Notes: generated by a model from the letters alone, not told the origin. DNA of 64,000 bases from Staphylococcus simulans (GCF_003043455.1 NZ_PZGG01000002.1:17077-81076), one strand, 5' to 3'. Shown: positions 46,781 through 54,707, counted from the stretch's first letter. Numbers and translations are program-made.

Positions 46781-49696
46781 TTATTTGTTACCTGTGTCAT
46801 CATGACTTTCTAACCACGTTCCAGTTTCTTCTTCAGACGTTTCTTCTTGCTTCTTAGTGGTCTGTGTTTTTTCTTTTTGCCTAGAAGAGGTTTTTTCTTG
46901 TTCTTCTTGAAGTTTTTCTTCAGATTCTTTTTCATCTTGTTGATTTGTTTTAGTTTTTTGTCCTTCATTTTCTTCAATTTCTTCTGATTGTTCGTCATCA
47001 TTATCATCCTTTTTGAATAGACTTTCTGTTGTTGTTTTCAAGCCCTTAAGTTTTGCTCTGGCAACTTGGTTGAATTGAGAGCTCTCTTGTTTTGAATCCT
47101 GCTCTTTCTCGCTGTCTTCTGTTTGATCAGAATCCGTTGTTGTCTTTGAGTCCTCAGATTCTCCAGTTGCCTTTTCTTTCTCTTCTTCATCTTTGCTTTC
47201 ATCATCTTCATCAGATTGATTATCTTCTTTTTGATCAACTGATTCAGAATCATCGGCTTTTGTCTTTGGTGTAGTTTTCTTAGATTGTTTTTCCGTTGCT
47301 TTAGATTCATCTTGAGACGAATTTTCATTAGAATCAGACTTTACTTCATCAGCATCTTCATCAGTCTTTTCAGGCTTATCTTCCGACTCTACTTCTGGTT
47401 CTTCTTTTGACTCAGATTCTTCCTCTTCGTCAGATGCTTTTTCAGCTTTATCCTCGTCTTTTGAAGCACCTTCACATGTGGAACCTTCTGATTCTTCGTC
47501 TGATTCATCCTCTGATGTTTCAGATGTGTCATCTTCCGACTCTACTTCCGGTTCTTCTTTTGATTCAGATTCTTCCGCTTCTTCAGAAGCTTCGCTTTCG
47601 TCATCTGAACCTTCGTCAGATGCTTTTTCAGCTTTATCCTCGTCTTTTGAAGCACCTTCATCTGTGGAACCTTCTGATTCTTCGTCTGATTCATCCTCTG
47701 ATGTTTCAGATGTGTCATCTTCCGACTCTACTTCCGGTTCTTCTTTTGACTCAGGTTCTTCCGCTTCTTCAGAGGCTTCGCTTTCGTCATCTAAAGCTTC
47801 ATCAGATGCTTTTTCGGATTCATCCTTGTCTTTTGAAGTATCTTCATCTGTAGAACCTTCTGCTTGTTCGCCTGATTCATCCTCTGATGTTTCAGAGTCT
47901 TCTTTTTCAGATGTGTCATCTTCCGACTCTACTTCCGGTTCTTCTTTTGATTCAGATTCTTCCTTTTCTTCAGAAGCTTCGCTTTCGTCATCTGAACCTT
48001 CGTCAGATGCTTTTTCGGTTTCGTCCTTGTCTTTTGAAGTATCTTCATCTGTAGAACCTTCTGCTTGTTCGGCTGACTCGTCCTCTGATGTTTCAGAGTC
48101 TTCTGTTTCAGATGTGCCATCTTCCGACTCTACTTCCGGTTCTTCTTTTGATTCAGATTCTTCCGCTTCGTCAGAAGCTTCGCTTTCGTCATCTGAACCT
48201 TCGTCAGATGCTTTTTCGGCTTTATCCTCATCTTTTGAAGTATCTTCATCTTTGGAACCTTCTGCTTGTTCATCTGACTCTTCATCTGATGTTTCAGATG
48301 TGTCATCTTCTGATTTTACTTCCGGTTCTTCTTTTGACTCAGGTTCTTCCGCTTCTTCAGAGGCTTCGCTTTCGTCATCTGGGTTTTCGTCAGACGCTTT
48401 ATCCGTTTCCTCATCGTCTTTTGAAGTATCTTCATCTTTGGAATCTTCTGTTTCTTCGCCTGATTCATCCTCTGATGTTTCAGATGTGTCATCTTCTGAT
48501 TCTACTTCCGGTTCTTCTTTTGATTCAGATTTTTCCTCTTCTTCAGAAGCTTCGCTTTCATCTTCTGAACCTTTTGCTTGTTCGTCTGATTGTTCATCTG
48601 ATGTTTCAGATGTGTCATCTTCCGACTCTAATTCATCAGCATCAGAATCGTCCTCTTTTTTAGCTTTTAATTTAGTTTTCTTAGGTGATTTTTTCTTTTG
48701 TTTGTCTTTTTTCTCGTCTTCTGATTCTTCATCTTGTTCTTCTTCATCAGATGCTTTTTTCTTTGATTTACGTGATCTCAATTTGCTGAAGAGTTTCTTT
48801 TTCTTCTTATCTTCAGGTTTGTCATGATCTTCATCAGGTTCTTCTTCCGAATCACTTTCTGATTCTTCAGCGTCTTCCTCATCTTCATTTTCGTCATCAT
48901 CTGAATCTTTTTTATCAGATTTGTGTGACTTGAATTTATCAAAGAAGGTCTTTTTCTTCTTACCTTTAGGTTTATCATTATCTTCTTCTGTTGAATCATC
49001 GTCTTCAGATTCTTCACTGTCTTCTGAATCTTCTACTTCATCAGTTTCTGATTCATCATCATTTGTTTCTTCGTCAGTTTCAGAATCACCATCTTTTTCG
49101 GTTTTTGACTTAGATTTTTTCGATGGTTTTTCATCTTGCTCGTCATTCTCTTCATCATCATCTGAGTCTTCTTCATCTGACTCTTTTTCTTCAGATTTGT
49201 GTGACTTGAATTTATCGAAGAAGGTCTTTTTCTTCTTTTTGCCTTTAGGTTTATCGCTGTCTTCATCTGATGAATCGTCTTCGTCAGTTTCTTCGCTGTC
49301 CTCTGTATCTTCTACTTCATCAGTATCATTTTCTTCGTTGTCTTGATCATCTTCAAATTTCCGATCATCTTCACCTTGAACTAATACTGTTGTGTGTTCT
49401 TCATTATCTTCATCTTCTTGAATGTCGTGTTGATTTTCTTCGATGGGTGCTTTTTTTTTGAAAGGATTATTAGGAGAAGGTGTTAAGCTGCTTAACTTTT
49501 TCTTTGTTGTATGACCGAATTGTTTTGCGGTTCCTTTTAAAACTATTTTACCTAGTTCTCTTACGATTTTCTTACGGCTCTTAGGAGCCGTAAGATAACC
49601 GAAAGATGCACCTACTAATCCACCCGCTATGGTTTTAGTTAAATTGATTTCACGCTTTTGATTCTTTTTTTGTTTTTTTCTAGATTTTTTACTCAT
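46781..49696 (-). CDS. gvpT: giant acidic repeat protein, GvpT-like
   Basis: About 971 residues. Residues 1-75 are a basic head and a glycine-zipper helix (TIAGGLVGASFGY) followed by RELGKIVLKGTAKQFG, the part that resembles GvpT. The rest is almost wholly Glu/Asp/Ser/Lys and must be disordered: first three spaced basic patches (KKKKTFFDKFKSHKS type), then seven long acidic repeats, then a mixed tail. I chose ATG 49696, overlapping the gvpJ stop by 8 nt. Position between gvpJ and gvpU supports gvpT. It is several-fold longer than Bacillus GvpT as I recall it. No enzyme domain is visible; a surface, scaffold or clustering role is inference. Confidence 0.72.
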   Translation of the reverse strand: MSKKSRKKQKKNQKREINLTKTIAGGLVGASFGYLTAPKSRKKIVRELGKIVLKGTAKQFGHTTKKKLSSLTPSPNNPFKKKAPIEENQHDIQEDEDNEEHTTVLVQGEDDRKFEDDQDNEENDTDEVEDTEDSEETDEDDSSDEDSDKPKGKKKKKTFFDKFKSHKSEEKESDEEDSDDDEENDEQDEKPSKKSKSKTEKDGDSETDEETNDDESETDEVEDSEDSEESEDDDSTEEDNDKPKGKKKKTFFDKFKSHKSDKKDSDDDENEDEEDAEESESDSEEEPDEDHDKPEDKKKKKLFSKLRSRKSKKKASDEEEQDEESEDEKKDKQKKKSPKKTKLKAKKEDDSDADELESEDDTSETSDEQSDEQAKGSEDESEASEEEEKSESKEEPEVESEDDTSETSEDESGEETEDSKDEDTSKDDEETDKASDENPDDESEASEEAEEPESKEEPEVKSEDDTSETSDEESDEQAEGSKDEDTSKDEDKAEKASDEGSDDESEASDEAEESESKEEPEVESEDGTSETEDSETSEDESAEQAEGSTDEDTSKDKDETEKASDEGSDDESEASEEKEESESKEEPEVESEDDTSEKEDSETSEDESGEQAEGSTDEDTSKDKDESEKASDEALDDESEASEEAEEPESKEEPEVESEDDTSETSEDESDEESEGSTDEGASKDEDKAEKASDEGSDDESEASEEAEESESKEEPEVESEDDTSETSEDESDEESEGSTCEGASKDEDKAEKASDEEEESESKEEPEVESEDKPEKTDEDADEVKSDSNENSSQDESKATEKQSKKTTPKTKADDSESVDQKEDNQSDEDDESKDEEEKEKATGESEDSKTTTDSDQTEDSEKEQDSKQESSQFNQVARAKLKGLKTTTESLFKKDDNDDEQSEEIEENEGQKTKTNQQDEKESEEKLQEEQEKTSSRQKEKTQTTKKQEETSEEETGTWLESHDDTGNK
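47391..48640 (-). repeat. seven-copy acidic coding repeat (51/62/67 residues)
   Basis: The plus-strand anchor ACTTCYGGTTCTTCTTTTGA recurs at 47391, 47544, 47730, 47931, 48132, 48318 and 48504. The spacings are 153, 186, 201, 201, 186 and 186 bp, all multiples of three. The long form carries an extra five residues and the short form lacks eleven relative to 62. Confidence 0.92.
48755..49255 (-). repeat. three copies of a basic patch in the GvpT-like protein
   Basis: DKPKGKKKKKTFFDKFKSHK, a nearly identical copy 92 residues later, and a diverged copy (KKKKKLFSKLRSRKS). The first two are almost identical at DNA level over about 60 bp (near 49195-49252 and 48918-48973). Confidence 0.8.
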
Positions 49697-50108
49697 CCTT
49701 ATCCTCTCCATCTACTTGCTTATCAGATGATTTTTTCGATGAAGCCGCTTTAGCTGATGATTTCTTAGTTGAAGGCGCTTCATTTTGTTCATTAAGTTTG
49801 TTTTCTAATGCTTCAACTTTTTTCTGTAATTCTTTATTTTCGGCTTCAGCATCTTGTTGTTCTGCCATTTTCATTTCTGTTGCTCTAGATGTGAGATACG
49901 GATCTGTTTCCCACCAATCTAAGCCCATTTCTTTAGCCTTATCAACTGAGGCTACGATTAAACGAATTTTGATAGTTAATAATTCAACATCTGCGATGCC
50001 GACTCTGATATCTCCAGCGATTACAACACCTTTATCCAATACCTTCTCTAATACATCTACTAAGTTACTAGAACCGTTTGAAGCAGGAGGTAGCTGTTCA
50101 TTTGCCAT
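49689..50108 (-). CDS. gvpJ: gas vesicle minor structural protein GvpJ
   Basis: A 139-residue GvpA/J-family protein. Residues 13-60 match the shell-protein fold (LVDVLEKVLDKGVVIAGDIR, VELLTIKIRLIVASVDKA), followed by WWETDPYLT. Residues 80-139 are an added tail: a coiled-coil segment (ENKELQKKVEALENKLNE, 90-107) and a Ser/Lys/Ala-rich, then acidic end. GvpJ caps or nucleates the cone tip in other systems. AAGGGAG precedes the ATG. The 3' end overlaps the gvpT-like start. Confidence 0.9.
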   Translation of the reverse strand: MANEQLPPASNGSSNLVDVLEKVLDKGVVIAGDIRVGIADVELLTIKIRLIVASVDKAKEMGLDWWETDPYLTSRATEMKMAEQQDAEAENKELQKKVEALENKLNEQNEAPSTKKSSAKAASSKKSSDKQVDGEDKDE

Positions 50109-50151
50109 AACTTATTCTCACTCCCTTAAAATAATTCACATGGATAAACTA

Positions 50152-50436
50152 TTACATGAGTCTTCCTAAAGGACCTAAGTCGATGTTTAAATCTTCATCA
50201 TCTAGTCCAAAGACATCTTTCAACTCTTCCATTTTTTCTTCTAAGTCCATTAGGGCGATACCTAACTCTTCGATTTGCTCGTCAGTCAATGTTCCGCCTT
50301 CTACACGTCTGATGGCATGGCGTTCTACAATTTGTCTTAACAGTTCAATCACTGTCATGACTAATTGGGCTAATCCATCTTCTGCATTGTCTTGTCCTAA
50401 ATTAATACGAGAACTATTATTATTCATCTGTGGCAT
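50152..50436 (-). CDS. gvpK: gas vesicle protein GvpK
   Basis: A 94-residue GvpK family protein: ISRINLG-like N terminus (SSRINLGQDNAEDGLAQLV), LRQIVERHAIRRVEGGTLT and DEQIEELGIALMDLEEKM. GvpK is needed for vesicle formation in studied systems. The start overlaps the gvpS stop by 17 nt, with AAAGGAGGG well placed upstream. Standard family length for Gram-positive versions. Confidence 0.95.
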   Translation of the reverse strand: MPQMNNNSSRINLGQDNAEDGLAQLVMTVIELLRQIVERHAIRRVEGGTLTDEQIEELGIALMDLEEKMEELKDVFGLDDEDLNIDLGPLGRLM

Positions 50437-50683
50437 CTAGAAGTTCCCTCCTTTGTTCATCAAATGCTTCAGAAGTAATATCACGTCGATTGTTGCCTAT
50501 TGATGATTGTACTAATGTTTCTACTGAAGAAATCAAAACACGTAAATCTAAATAAACTAGGTCTATATTCGCAATCGAAATGATTAAATCTCCTCTGATC
50601 GCAACACCTTTATCGAGAATGACATCTAATATATCAATGAGACCAACTTCTTTATTCTCTATAGTTTCTCTTGTCGACGGCAT
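50420..50683 (-). CDS. gvpS: gas vesicle minor structural protein GvpS
   Basis: An 87-residue GvpA/J/S-family protein (LIDILDVILDKGVAIRGDLI, IDLVYLDLRVLISSVETL). In B. megaterium order this position (after gvpL, before gvpK) is gvpS. GGAGGTG precedes the ATG. It lacks the extended tail seen in GvpJ and GvpA here. Confidence 0.9.
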   Translation of the reverse strand: MPSTRETIENKEVGLIDILDVILDKGVAIRGDLIISIANIDLVYLDLRVLISSVETLVQSSIGNNRRDITSEAFDEQRRELLDATDE

Positions 50684-50700
50684 CTCTATCCACCTCCATA

Positions 50701-51510
50701 TTAGTTAAAGCTAGAGAAATGGTAGGCAGGCCAAGGTCCAGCGATTTCTAAATGCCATCCTTCTTCTGGTAATTCATTTTTAGTGTTATCGATGATTTCA
50801 AGAAAATCATCTACCTTTTCTTTCGGTAATAGATATACACTGTTATATACCATTTCTTCTTCTAAACCTGTTACATCTCTTCCCCAATTCTTTTTGATTG
50901 AAAAATCAACAGCTAGTGCTTTGAGGTCTTGATGTAAGTCTTCGCTGACTCGGTCTTTTTCATTTTCTAACTCTTTATCAACGATGCTGTCAATTTTCTT
51001 TTCCGCAAAGAAACGACGGCCACGTGGCAAGTCTTTAATTTCTTCACGTTTTTCTTCAACAGCTTTATTATTTTTGCTAACCTCTTTACGAAGTTTCTTA
51101 TCATTCGTATAAATTTTAACTGTCCACTCTTCTTTATCTTCTAAGAAATTGAAAGTGGCAGTGATTTTTTCGCTATAACCTTGAATCGTTGATTTTAAAC
51201 TGTCTTTTGTTTTATAAATTGTACAGAATTTCAATGGAACTAAAGTATAGTTTTGATAGAGAGTTTCAATCGTTTCATGATGATGGACTGCCTTTTTTTG
51301 AAGCCATTCCATATCATTGTCGATTTTATCCTCGATAATTTCTTCTGAATATTCCTCCCCATTTAAATCACATACAATTCCAGTGATTTTATCATCAACA
51401 GGGATAGTATATAAGCTGCCTTCACCATCAAAACCAGTTAGGGAAGGAAGCGCTTTATTTTCTAGTTCCGCTTCTGGAACAAGTGCATATAAATATAACA
51501 AGTTTTCCAT
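50701..51510 (-). CDS. gvpL: gas vesicle protein GvpL (GvpL/F family)
   Basis: A 269-residue GvpL/GvpF family protein: LLYLYALVPEAE at the start, VPLKFCTIYKTKDSLKSTIQ in the middle, and the terminal LEIAGPWPAYHFSSF, the family's C-terminal signature. These assembly factors bind GvpA-type subunits. It lies downstream of gvpG with 3 bp between. GAAGATG-type weak binding site, so coupling to gvpG is likely. Confidence 0.93.
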   Translation of the reverse strand: MENLLYLYALVPEAELENKALPSLTGFDGEGSLYTIPVDDKITGIVCDLNGEEYSEEIIEDKIDNDMEWLQKKAVHHHETIETLYQNYTLVPLKFCTIYKTKDSLKSTIQGYSEKITATFNFLEDKEEWTVKIYTNDKKLRKEVSKNNKAVEEKREEIKDLPRGRRFFAEKKIDSIVDKELENEKDRVSEDLHQDLKALAVDFSIKKNWGRDVTGLEEEMVYNSVYLLPKEKVDDFLEIIDNTKNELPEEGWHLEIAGPWPAYHFSSFN

Positions 51511-51513
51511 TCG

Positions 51514-51768
51514 CTATTCATCTTCCTTTTGTTGTATCATTGCTTCTGCTTCATCAATTTCTTTTTGTTTAGCCGTTTCATAACGTGCTAATAATTGTTC
51601 TTCTTTTTCTCTGTATTCGTCTTCTGGAATCTCACCTAGTTCTTCTTGCATTTGTAATTGAATTAATTTCTTTTCAATGGTCGGAAGGTCATAAAGTTCT
51701 TTGTCTGTTTCGTCCTTGACTTGTTCTGCAATTTTTTTCAACAACTTAAGTGAGCCATATACTATCAT
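51514..51768 (-). CDS. gvpG: gas vesicle protein GvpG
   Basis: An 84-residue GvpG family protein, predicted helical (EKKLIQLQMQEELGEIPEDEYREKEEQLLARYE is the typical pattern). Accessory protein essential for vesicles in other systems. Its ATG overlaps the gvpF stop (TAATG), so translation is coupled between gvpF and gvpL. Confidence 0.92.
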   Translation of the reverse strand: MIVYGSLKLLKKIAEQVKDETDKELYDLPTIEKKLIQLQMQEELGEIPEDEYREKEEQLLARYETAKQKEIDEAEAMIQQKEDE

Positions 51769-52532
51769 TAAGATCCCTCGATATTTAGACGGATATTCAC
51801 AAAATTATAAGCGGCCCACGGACCTGTGTACTTGAACTCTACTTTGTCTTCCCATTTTTCGTAAAGTTTATTCACTAAATCATCAAACGCTTGATCGTTT
51901 TCTTCATCCACTAAGAATGCTGCGTTCAATAGCATTTTTTCGCTCTGAGGTTCGTTTGATTTAGCAGATGCACTCAGCTCTGCGAGCGGTTCATAAATAT
52001 CCGCTTCTATTTTTTTAGATAATTGCTTGAAAACATCTTGTGTCGCAGAACCCAGTTCAATACGTTCATAGTAGCCCGCATCTTCTGATTTACTGCGTAC
52101 TGATTTCGCCATTTCTTGTAATTTAGGGTCGTTATTTACAACCGACTCTAACCATTCTTGTTTACCAATAACTTTTAGGCCTAATTCAAATTTCCCTTTG
52201 ATTTCAGGGAATAACGTTTCAAATTGCGGGTACAACTTCTCAAGTAAAGCTTTAACATCGTCTTTAGACTTAAATACATTACCGAAACTGATTGGAATCA
52301 CTGCATCTTTTTCTTTCATGACAGTCGCCACAACGTTTTGATGCATCATTAAATTCTCTTTTTTCGGTGCATAAATCTTCATTGGAACTTCTGCCGCAAC
52401 AATAGCAGCATCTTTATATCTAATAGTGAATAACTCACGAGCCTCATCTTCTACTTCAACAGTTCCGAAATCGTCATTTTGATCTGTCTGTGTTCCACAA
52501 AATATATAAATCCCTGTTTCTTCTTGTGCCAT
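51768..52532 (-). CDS. gvpF: gas vesicle protein GvpF (GvpL/F family)
   Basis: A 254-residue GvpL/GvpF family protein: GIYIFCGTQT at the N terminus, VIPISFGNVFKSKDDVKALLEKLYPQ and the C-terminal KYTGPWAAYNFVNI. It is the second paralogue of the family in the cluster. ATG 52532 follows AAAGGAG; the frame extends to 52556 without a binding site. In the B. megaterium order gvpN would lie just upstream; here only a 57-bp gap and then gvpO are found. Confidence 0.93.
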   Translation of the reverse strand: MAQEETGIYIFCGTQTDQNDDFGTVEVEDEARELFTIRYKDAAIVAAEVPMKIYAPKKENLMMHQNVVATVMKEKDAVIPISFGNVFKSKDDVKALLEKLYPQFETLFPEIKGKFELGLKVIGKQEWLESVVNNDPKLQEMAKSVRSKSEDAGYYERIELGSATQDVFKQLSKKIEADIYEPLAELSASAKSNEPQSEKMLLNAAFLVDEENDQAFDDLVNKLYEKWEDKVEFKYTGPWAAYNFVNIRLNIEGS

Positions 52533-52589
52533 AAGCTTATCTCCTTTGAGTTTCAAATATTATTGTCCTTTAATTAAAACGTTTATTAA

Positions 52590-52859
52590 TTAACTACCGT
52601 CTACTTTACTTCTGTAACGAATACCTTCACGTTTAAATGAAGTCACTTCGCCATCTTTATCTAATACAACGCTATACGTACCAAGCATTTCGTCTTTTGC
52701 GTAACGTTTCATATATTCTTTTTCTTCAATCACTTCAACTGTAGCTGTCCAACCTGACTCATCACCTTCACGTTCTTCGATTGAAGTAATTTTAAATGGC
52801 GGTGCTACATTTTCATTGAAGAATTCTCTAATTTTACTCATAAGTTCTTTGATAGTCAT
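52590..52859 (-). CDS. gvpO: gas vesicle protein GvpO (GvpR)
   Basis: An 89-residue GvpO family protein: PPFKITSIEEREGDESGWTATVEVIEEKEY and DEMLGTYSVVLDKDGEV are family patterns. The Bacillus gene at this place is called gvpR. GGAGG precedes the ATG. In archaea GvpO is needed for vesicle formation and influences gvpA mRNA amounts. Confidence 0.9.
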   Translation of the reverse strand: MTIKELMSKIREFFNENVAPPFKITSIEEREGDESGWTATVEVIEEKEYMKRYAKDEMLGTYSVVLDKDGEVTSFKREGIRYRSKVDGS

Positions 52860-52934
52860 AATTTTCCTCCATCAATACAATATAGTAAGAGATGACGACA
52901 ACATTCCGTCGCCGCCTCCCTTTTAATTTAATAA

Positions 52935-53285
52935 TTAAACACTATATTTTGATTTTTTCTTGTCGTCTGCTTCTTTTGTTTGTGCTTCTTCTGGTTCACT
53001 TTGTTGAGAAATTTGTTGTTGTTGATTTGTATCCCCTGAAAGTTGTTCTTGTTGTTGACCTGGTAAACCTTCTTCTTCAACTTCGTCACGCAGTAAGCCA
53101 ACCGCTTCTGCATATCTTAACCAAGTGTCTACGCTGGCAATTACGATTCTTGCTTCGATAGTTAAGATTTCGATACCTACTACTGAAACTCTAACGTAAG
53201 CATCAATGACAATACCTTTATCTAAAATTCGGTCGATTACCTCTGCTAAACTTGACGTATCTGCACTTCTTTGTACTGAACTCAT
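52935..53285 (-). CDS. gvpA: gas vesicle major shell protein GvpA with extended tail
   Basis: The main shell subunit (called GvpB in B. megaterium). Residues 10-70 are almost identical to known Gvp[59 protein letters not shown]. After GLP there is a 41-residue Gln/Glu/Lys-rich tail ([20 protein letters not shown]... ending KKSKYSV), against roughly 14 residues in B. megaterium as I remember it. Total 116 residues against about 88. ATG 53285 is preferred over TTG 53294 on spacing to GAGGGG. It is the only major shell gene seen. Confidence 0.95.
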   Translation of the reverse strand: MSSVQRSADTSSLAEVIDRILDKGIVIDAYVRVSVVGIEILTIEARIVIASVDTWLRYAEAVGLLRDEVEEEGLPGQQQEQLSGDTNQQQQISQQSEPEEAQTKEADDKKKSKYSV

Positions 53286-53344
53286 ATCGTTCAATCCCCT
53301 CTCAAATTAATATTGTTTTAATCTGTTAAACTCTAATGCTTGTG

Positions 53345-53833
53345 TTAATTGTCAATCAATGTTGATTTATTATCTTCTACTCCCTTGATATCGGTAGCGT
53401 GTTTAATATCGTTATAACTTTTAATGTTAGAAATACCTTTGATGTTTTGAACACTTTTGATATCTTGAACACCTTTGATTTTCTTCTTGCTGTTGCCGGA
53501 TTCATCTTTGTTGATTTTTTCTTGGAAGGCTTCCCCAGCTTCTTTGACTTGTCCTAATTTATCACGTGTCTTTAACAGGGCGCCTTGCATTTTGTCTGTT
53601 GCTTTGTCTGCAATTTCAGGTACAACTTCTTGGTTTTTCTCTTTCACTTGTTGTAATTTGTCTGCTGCCTGATCTGCTTTCTCTTGAACGCCTTCTGTTA
53701 TTTTTTCTTCCATCATCTCATGTGCTTTATCTTTTAATTTATCTTTTGCTTTATCTTCAATTTCGTCAGGAGTCTTTTCAATTGCTTTTTTTGCTACTGC
53801 ACCAGCAGCTTTTTTCACTAATTTATTAGGCAT
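53345..53833 (-). CDS. gvpQ: GvpQ-like accessory protein with hexapeptide repeat
   Basis: A 162-residue hydrophilic protein. Residues 1-100 are amphipathic helical with 11-mer-like Lys/Glu/Ala periodicity (LEA-like). Residues 119-154 are six exact hexapeptide repeats of the form IKxxx(D/N). AAAGGAGG precedes the ATG. It is first in the main operon, just before gvpA. The name gvpQ rests on position (before gvpB in B. megaterium) and similar composition, not on a search. Confidence 0.6.
   Translation of the reverse strand: MPNKLVKKAAGAVAKKAIEKTPDEIEDKAKDKLKDKAHEMMEEKITEGVQEKADQAADKLQQVKEKNQEVVPEIADKATDKMQGALLKTRDKLGQVKEAGEAFQEKINKDESGNSKKKIKGVQDIKSVQNIKGISNIKSYNDIKHATDIKGVEDNKSTLIDN
53372..53479 (-). 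repeat. six tandem hexapeptide repeats in the GvpQ-like protein
   Basis: Residues 119-154 are IKGVQD, IKSVQN, IKGISN, IKSYND, IKHATD, IKGVED. Ile and Lys are invariant and the sixth residue is Asp or Asn. Confidence 0.9.
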
Positions 53834-54045
53834 CGTCGACCTCCTTTAAATTGAAACTAATTCTTTTGATAGCAACCACCTTTTACATAAGAATAAATAA
53901 AATAAATAGAGGTATCTGAGATGCTTTGTGTTCATTTCATTTGATTCAAAGGATGTCTGATTGTTGATTTTATTTAAATTATTTATTAATTTTTGATGTG
54001 CATTGTCTTTAGATGTAAATCTTGTTTGCTTTCGTGTTATCTACA

Positions 54046-54071
54046 ATACCACTTTAATTTTCGGTTCAAAC
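54046..54071 (-). promoter_or_regulatory. candidate sigma-B promoter of the main gas vesicle operon
   Basis: Minus strand GTTTGA (54071-54066), 14-bp spacer, TGGTAT (54051-54046). This differs from the staphylococcal sigma-B consensus (GTTTAA, 12-15 bp, GGGTAT) at two positions. It would give a leader of about 200 nt before the gvpQ-like gene. Confidence 0.5.
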
Positions 54072-54172
54072 ACTATCGTCCATTTTGAAATATTCTCTTA
54101 ATCTACATTACAATCATTGCATTCACGCTTAACATCTTGAGAACTTGAAAGTGCTGTACTCGATACTTAAAT

Positions 54173-54204
54173 AAAAAAGGTGCCAGTTTTCTCTGTGCAC
54201 CTTT
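54173..54204 (-). terminator. terminator dividing the gas vesicle cluster
   Basis: AAGGTGC (54177-54183) and GCACCTT (54197-54203) form a hairpin followed by T residues on the minus strand. It ends the two-gene unit upstream of the gvpQ-like gene. Confidence 0.75.
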
Positions 54205-54226
54205 AAATTGAGCTTTTGGCTAAACC

Positions 54227-54679
54227 TTATTTTTTACGGAAAATAGATTTTTTACGTTTCTTAGATGTTGTATATTGATCTAATTTGTCTTCTAAAAATT
54301 GTAAACGTTGTTGAAGTGTTTCATTTTCAGATTTTAATAAATGAAACTGTTTCTTATTCGGTTTCTTTTTACGCTTTTTAGATTTAGGATTCTTGCTGAA
54401 TAAACCAGTGTTTTTCTTACCTTTTTTGCCTTTTTTCTTTTTGTCATCACCAAAGATTGAGTCTTTTAAGTCTGATGCTTTATCTTTTAAGGTAGCGTTT
54501 GATGCATTCTTTTTAGTGTAAAGTGCTTTTTTGTCTTTTTTCGGTTTTAAAACATAGCCAAGACCTGCACCGACTGCTCCCCCAGCCACTGTGCGGTATA
54601 CTGGACTAGATGTCCATTTCTTCTTTTTAGGTTGTAACTTTTTAGTTTTTTCTGTCTGATTTTTAATTTGTTTACTCAT
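54227..54679 (-). CDS. basic glycine-zipper, coiled-coil protein of the gas vesicle cluster
   Basis: A 150-residue, extremely basic protein. Residues 29-42 are the glycine-zipper helix (RTVAGGAVGAGLGY) after a basic head. Residues 80-110 are a Lys-rich stretch and 118-135 a coiled coil (ENETLQQRLQFLEDKLDQ), then a basic end (KKRKKSIFRKK). The head matches that of the giant GvpT-like protein. GAGGGG precedes the ATG. It may be a GvpP- or GvpT-family member; no clear family was recognised. Confidence 0.62.
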   Translation of the reverse strand: MSKQIKNQTEKTKKLQPKKKKWTSSPVYRTVAGGAVGAGLGYVLKPKKDKKALYTKKNASNATLKDKASDLKDSIFGDDKKKKGKKGKKNTGLFSKNPKSKKRKKKPNKKQFHLLKSENETLQQRLQFLEDKLDQYTTSKKRKKSIFRKK

Positions 54680-54707
54680 AATTTTTCCCCTCTACTTTCT
54701 TAATGTT

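Noticed and set aside
47478..48827. A 449-codon plus-strand frame that reads as a Ser/Asp repeat protein like Clf/Sdr surface proteins
   Set aside because: It is the mirror of the acidic repeats of the GvpT-like gene: Glu, Asp and Ser codons read backwards give Ser, Asp and Phe. It has no binding site, no signal peptide and no LPXTG motif.
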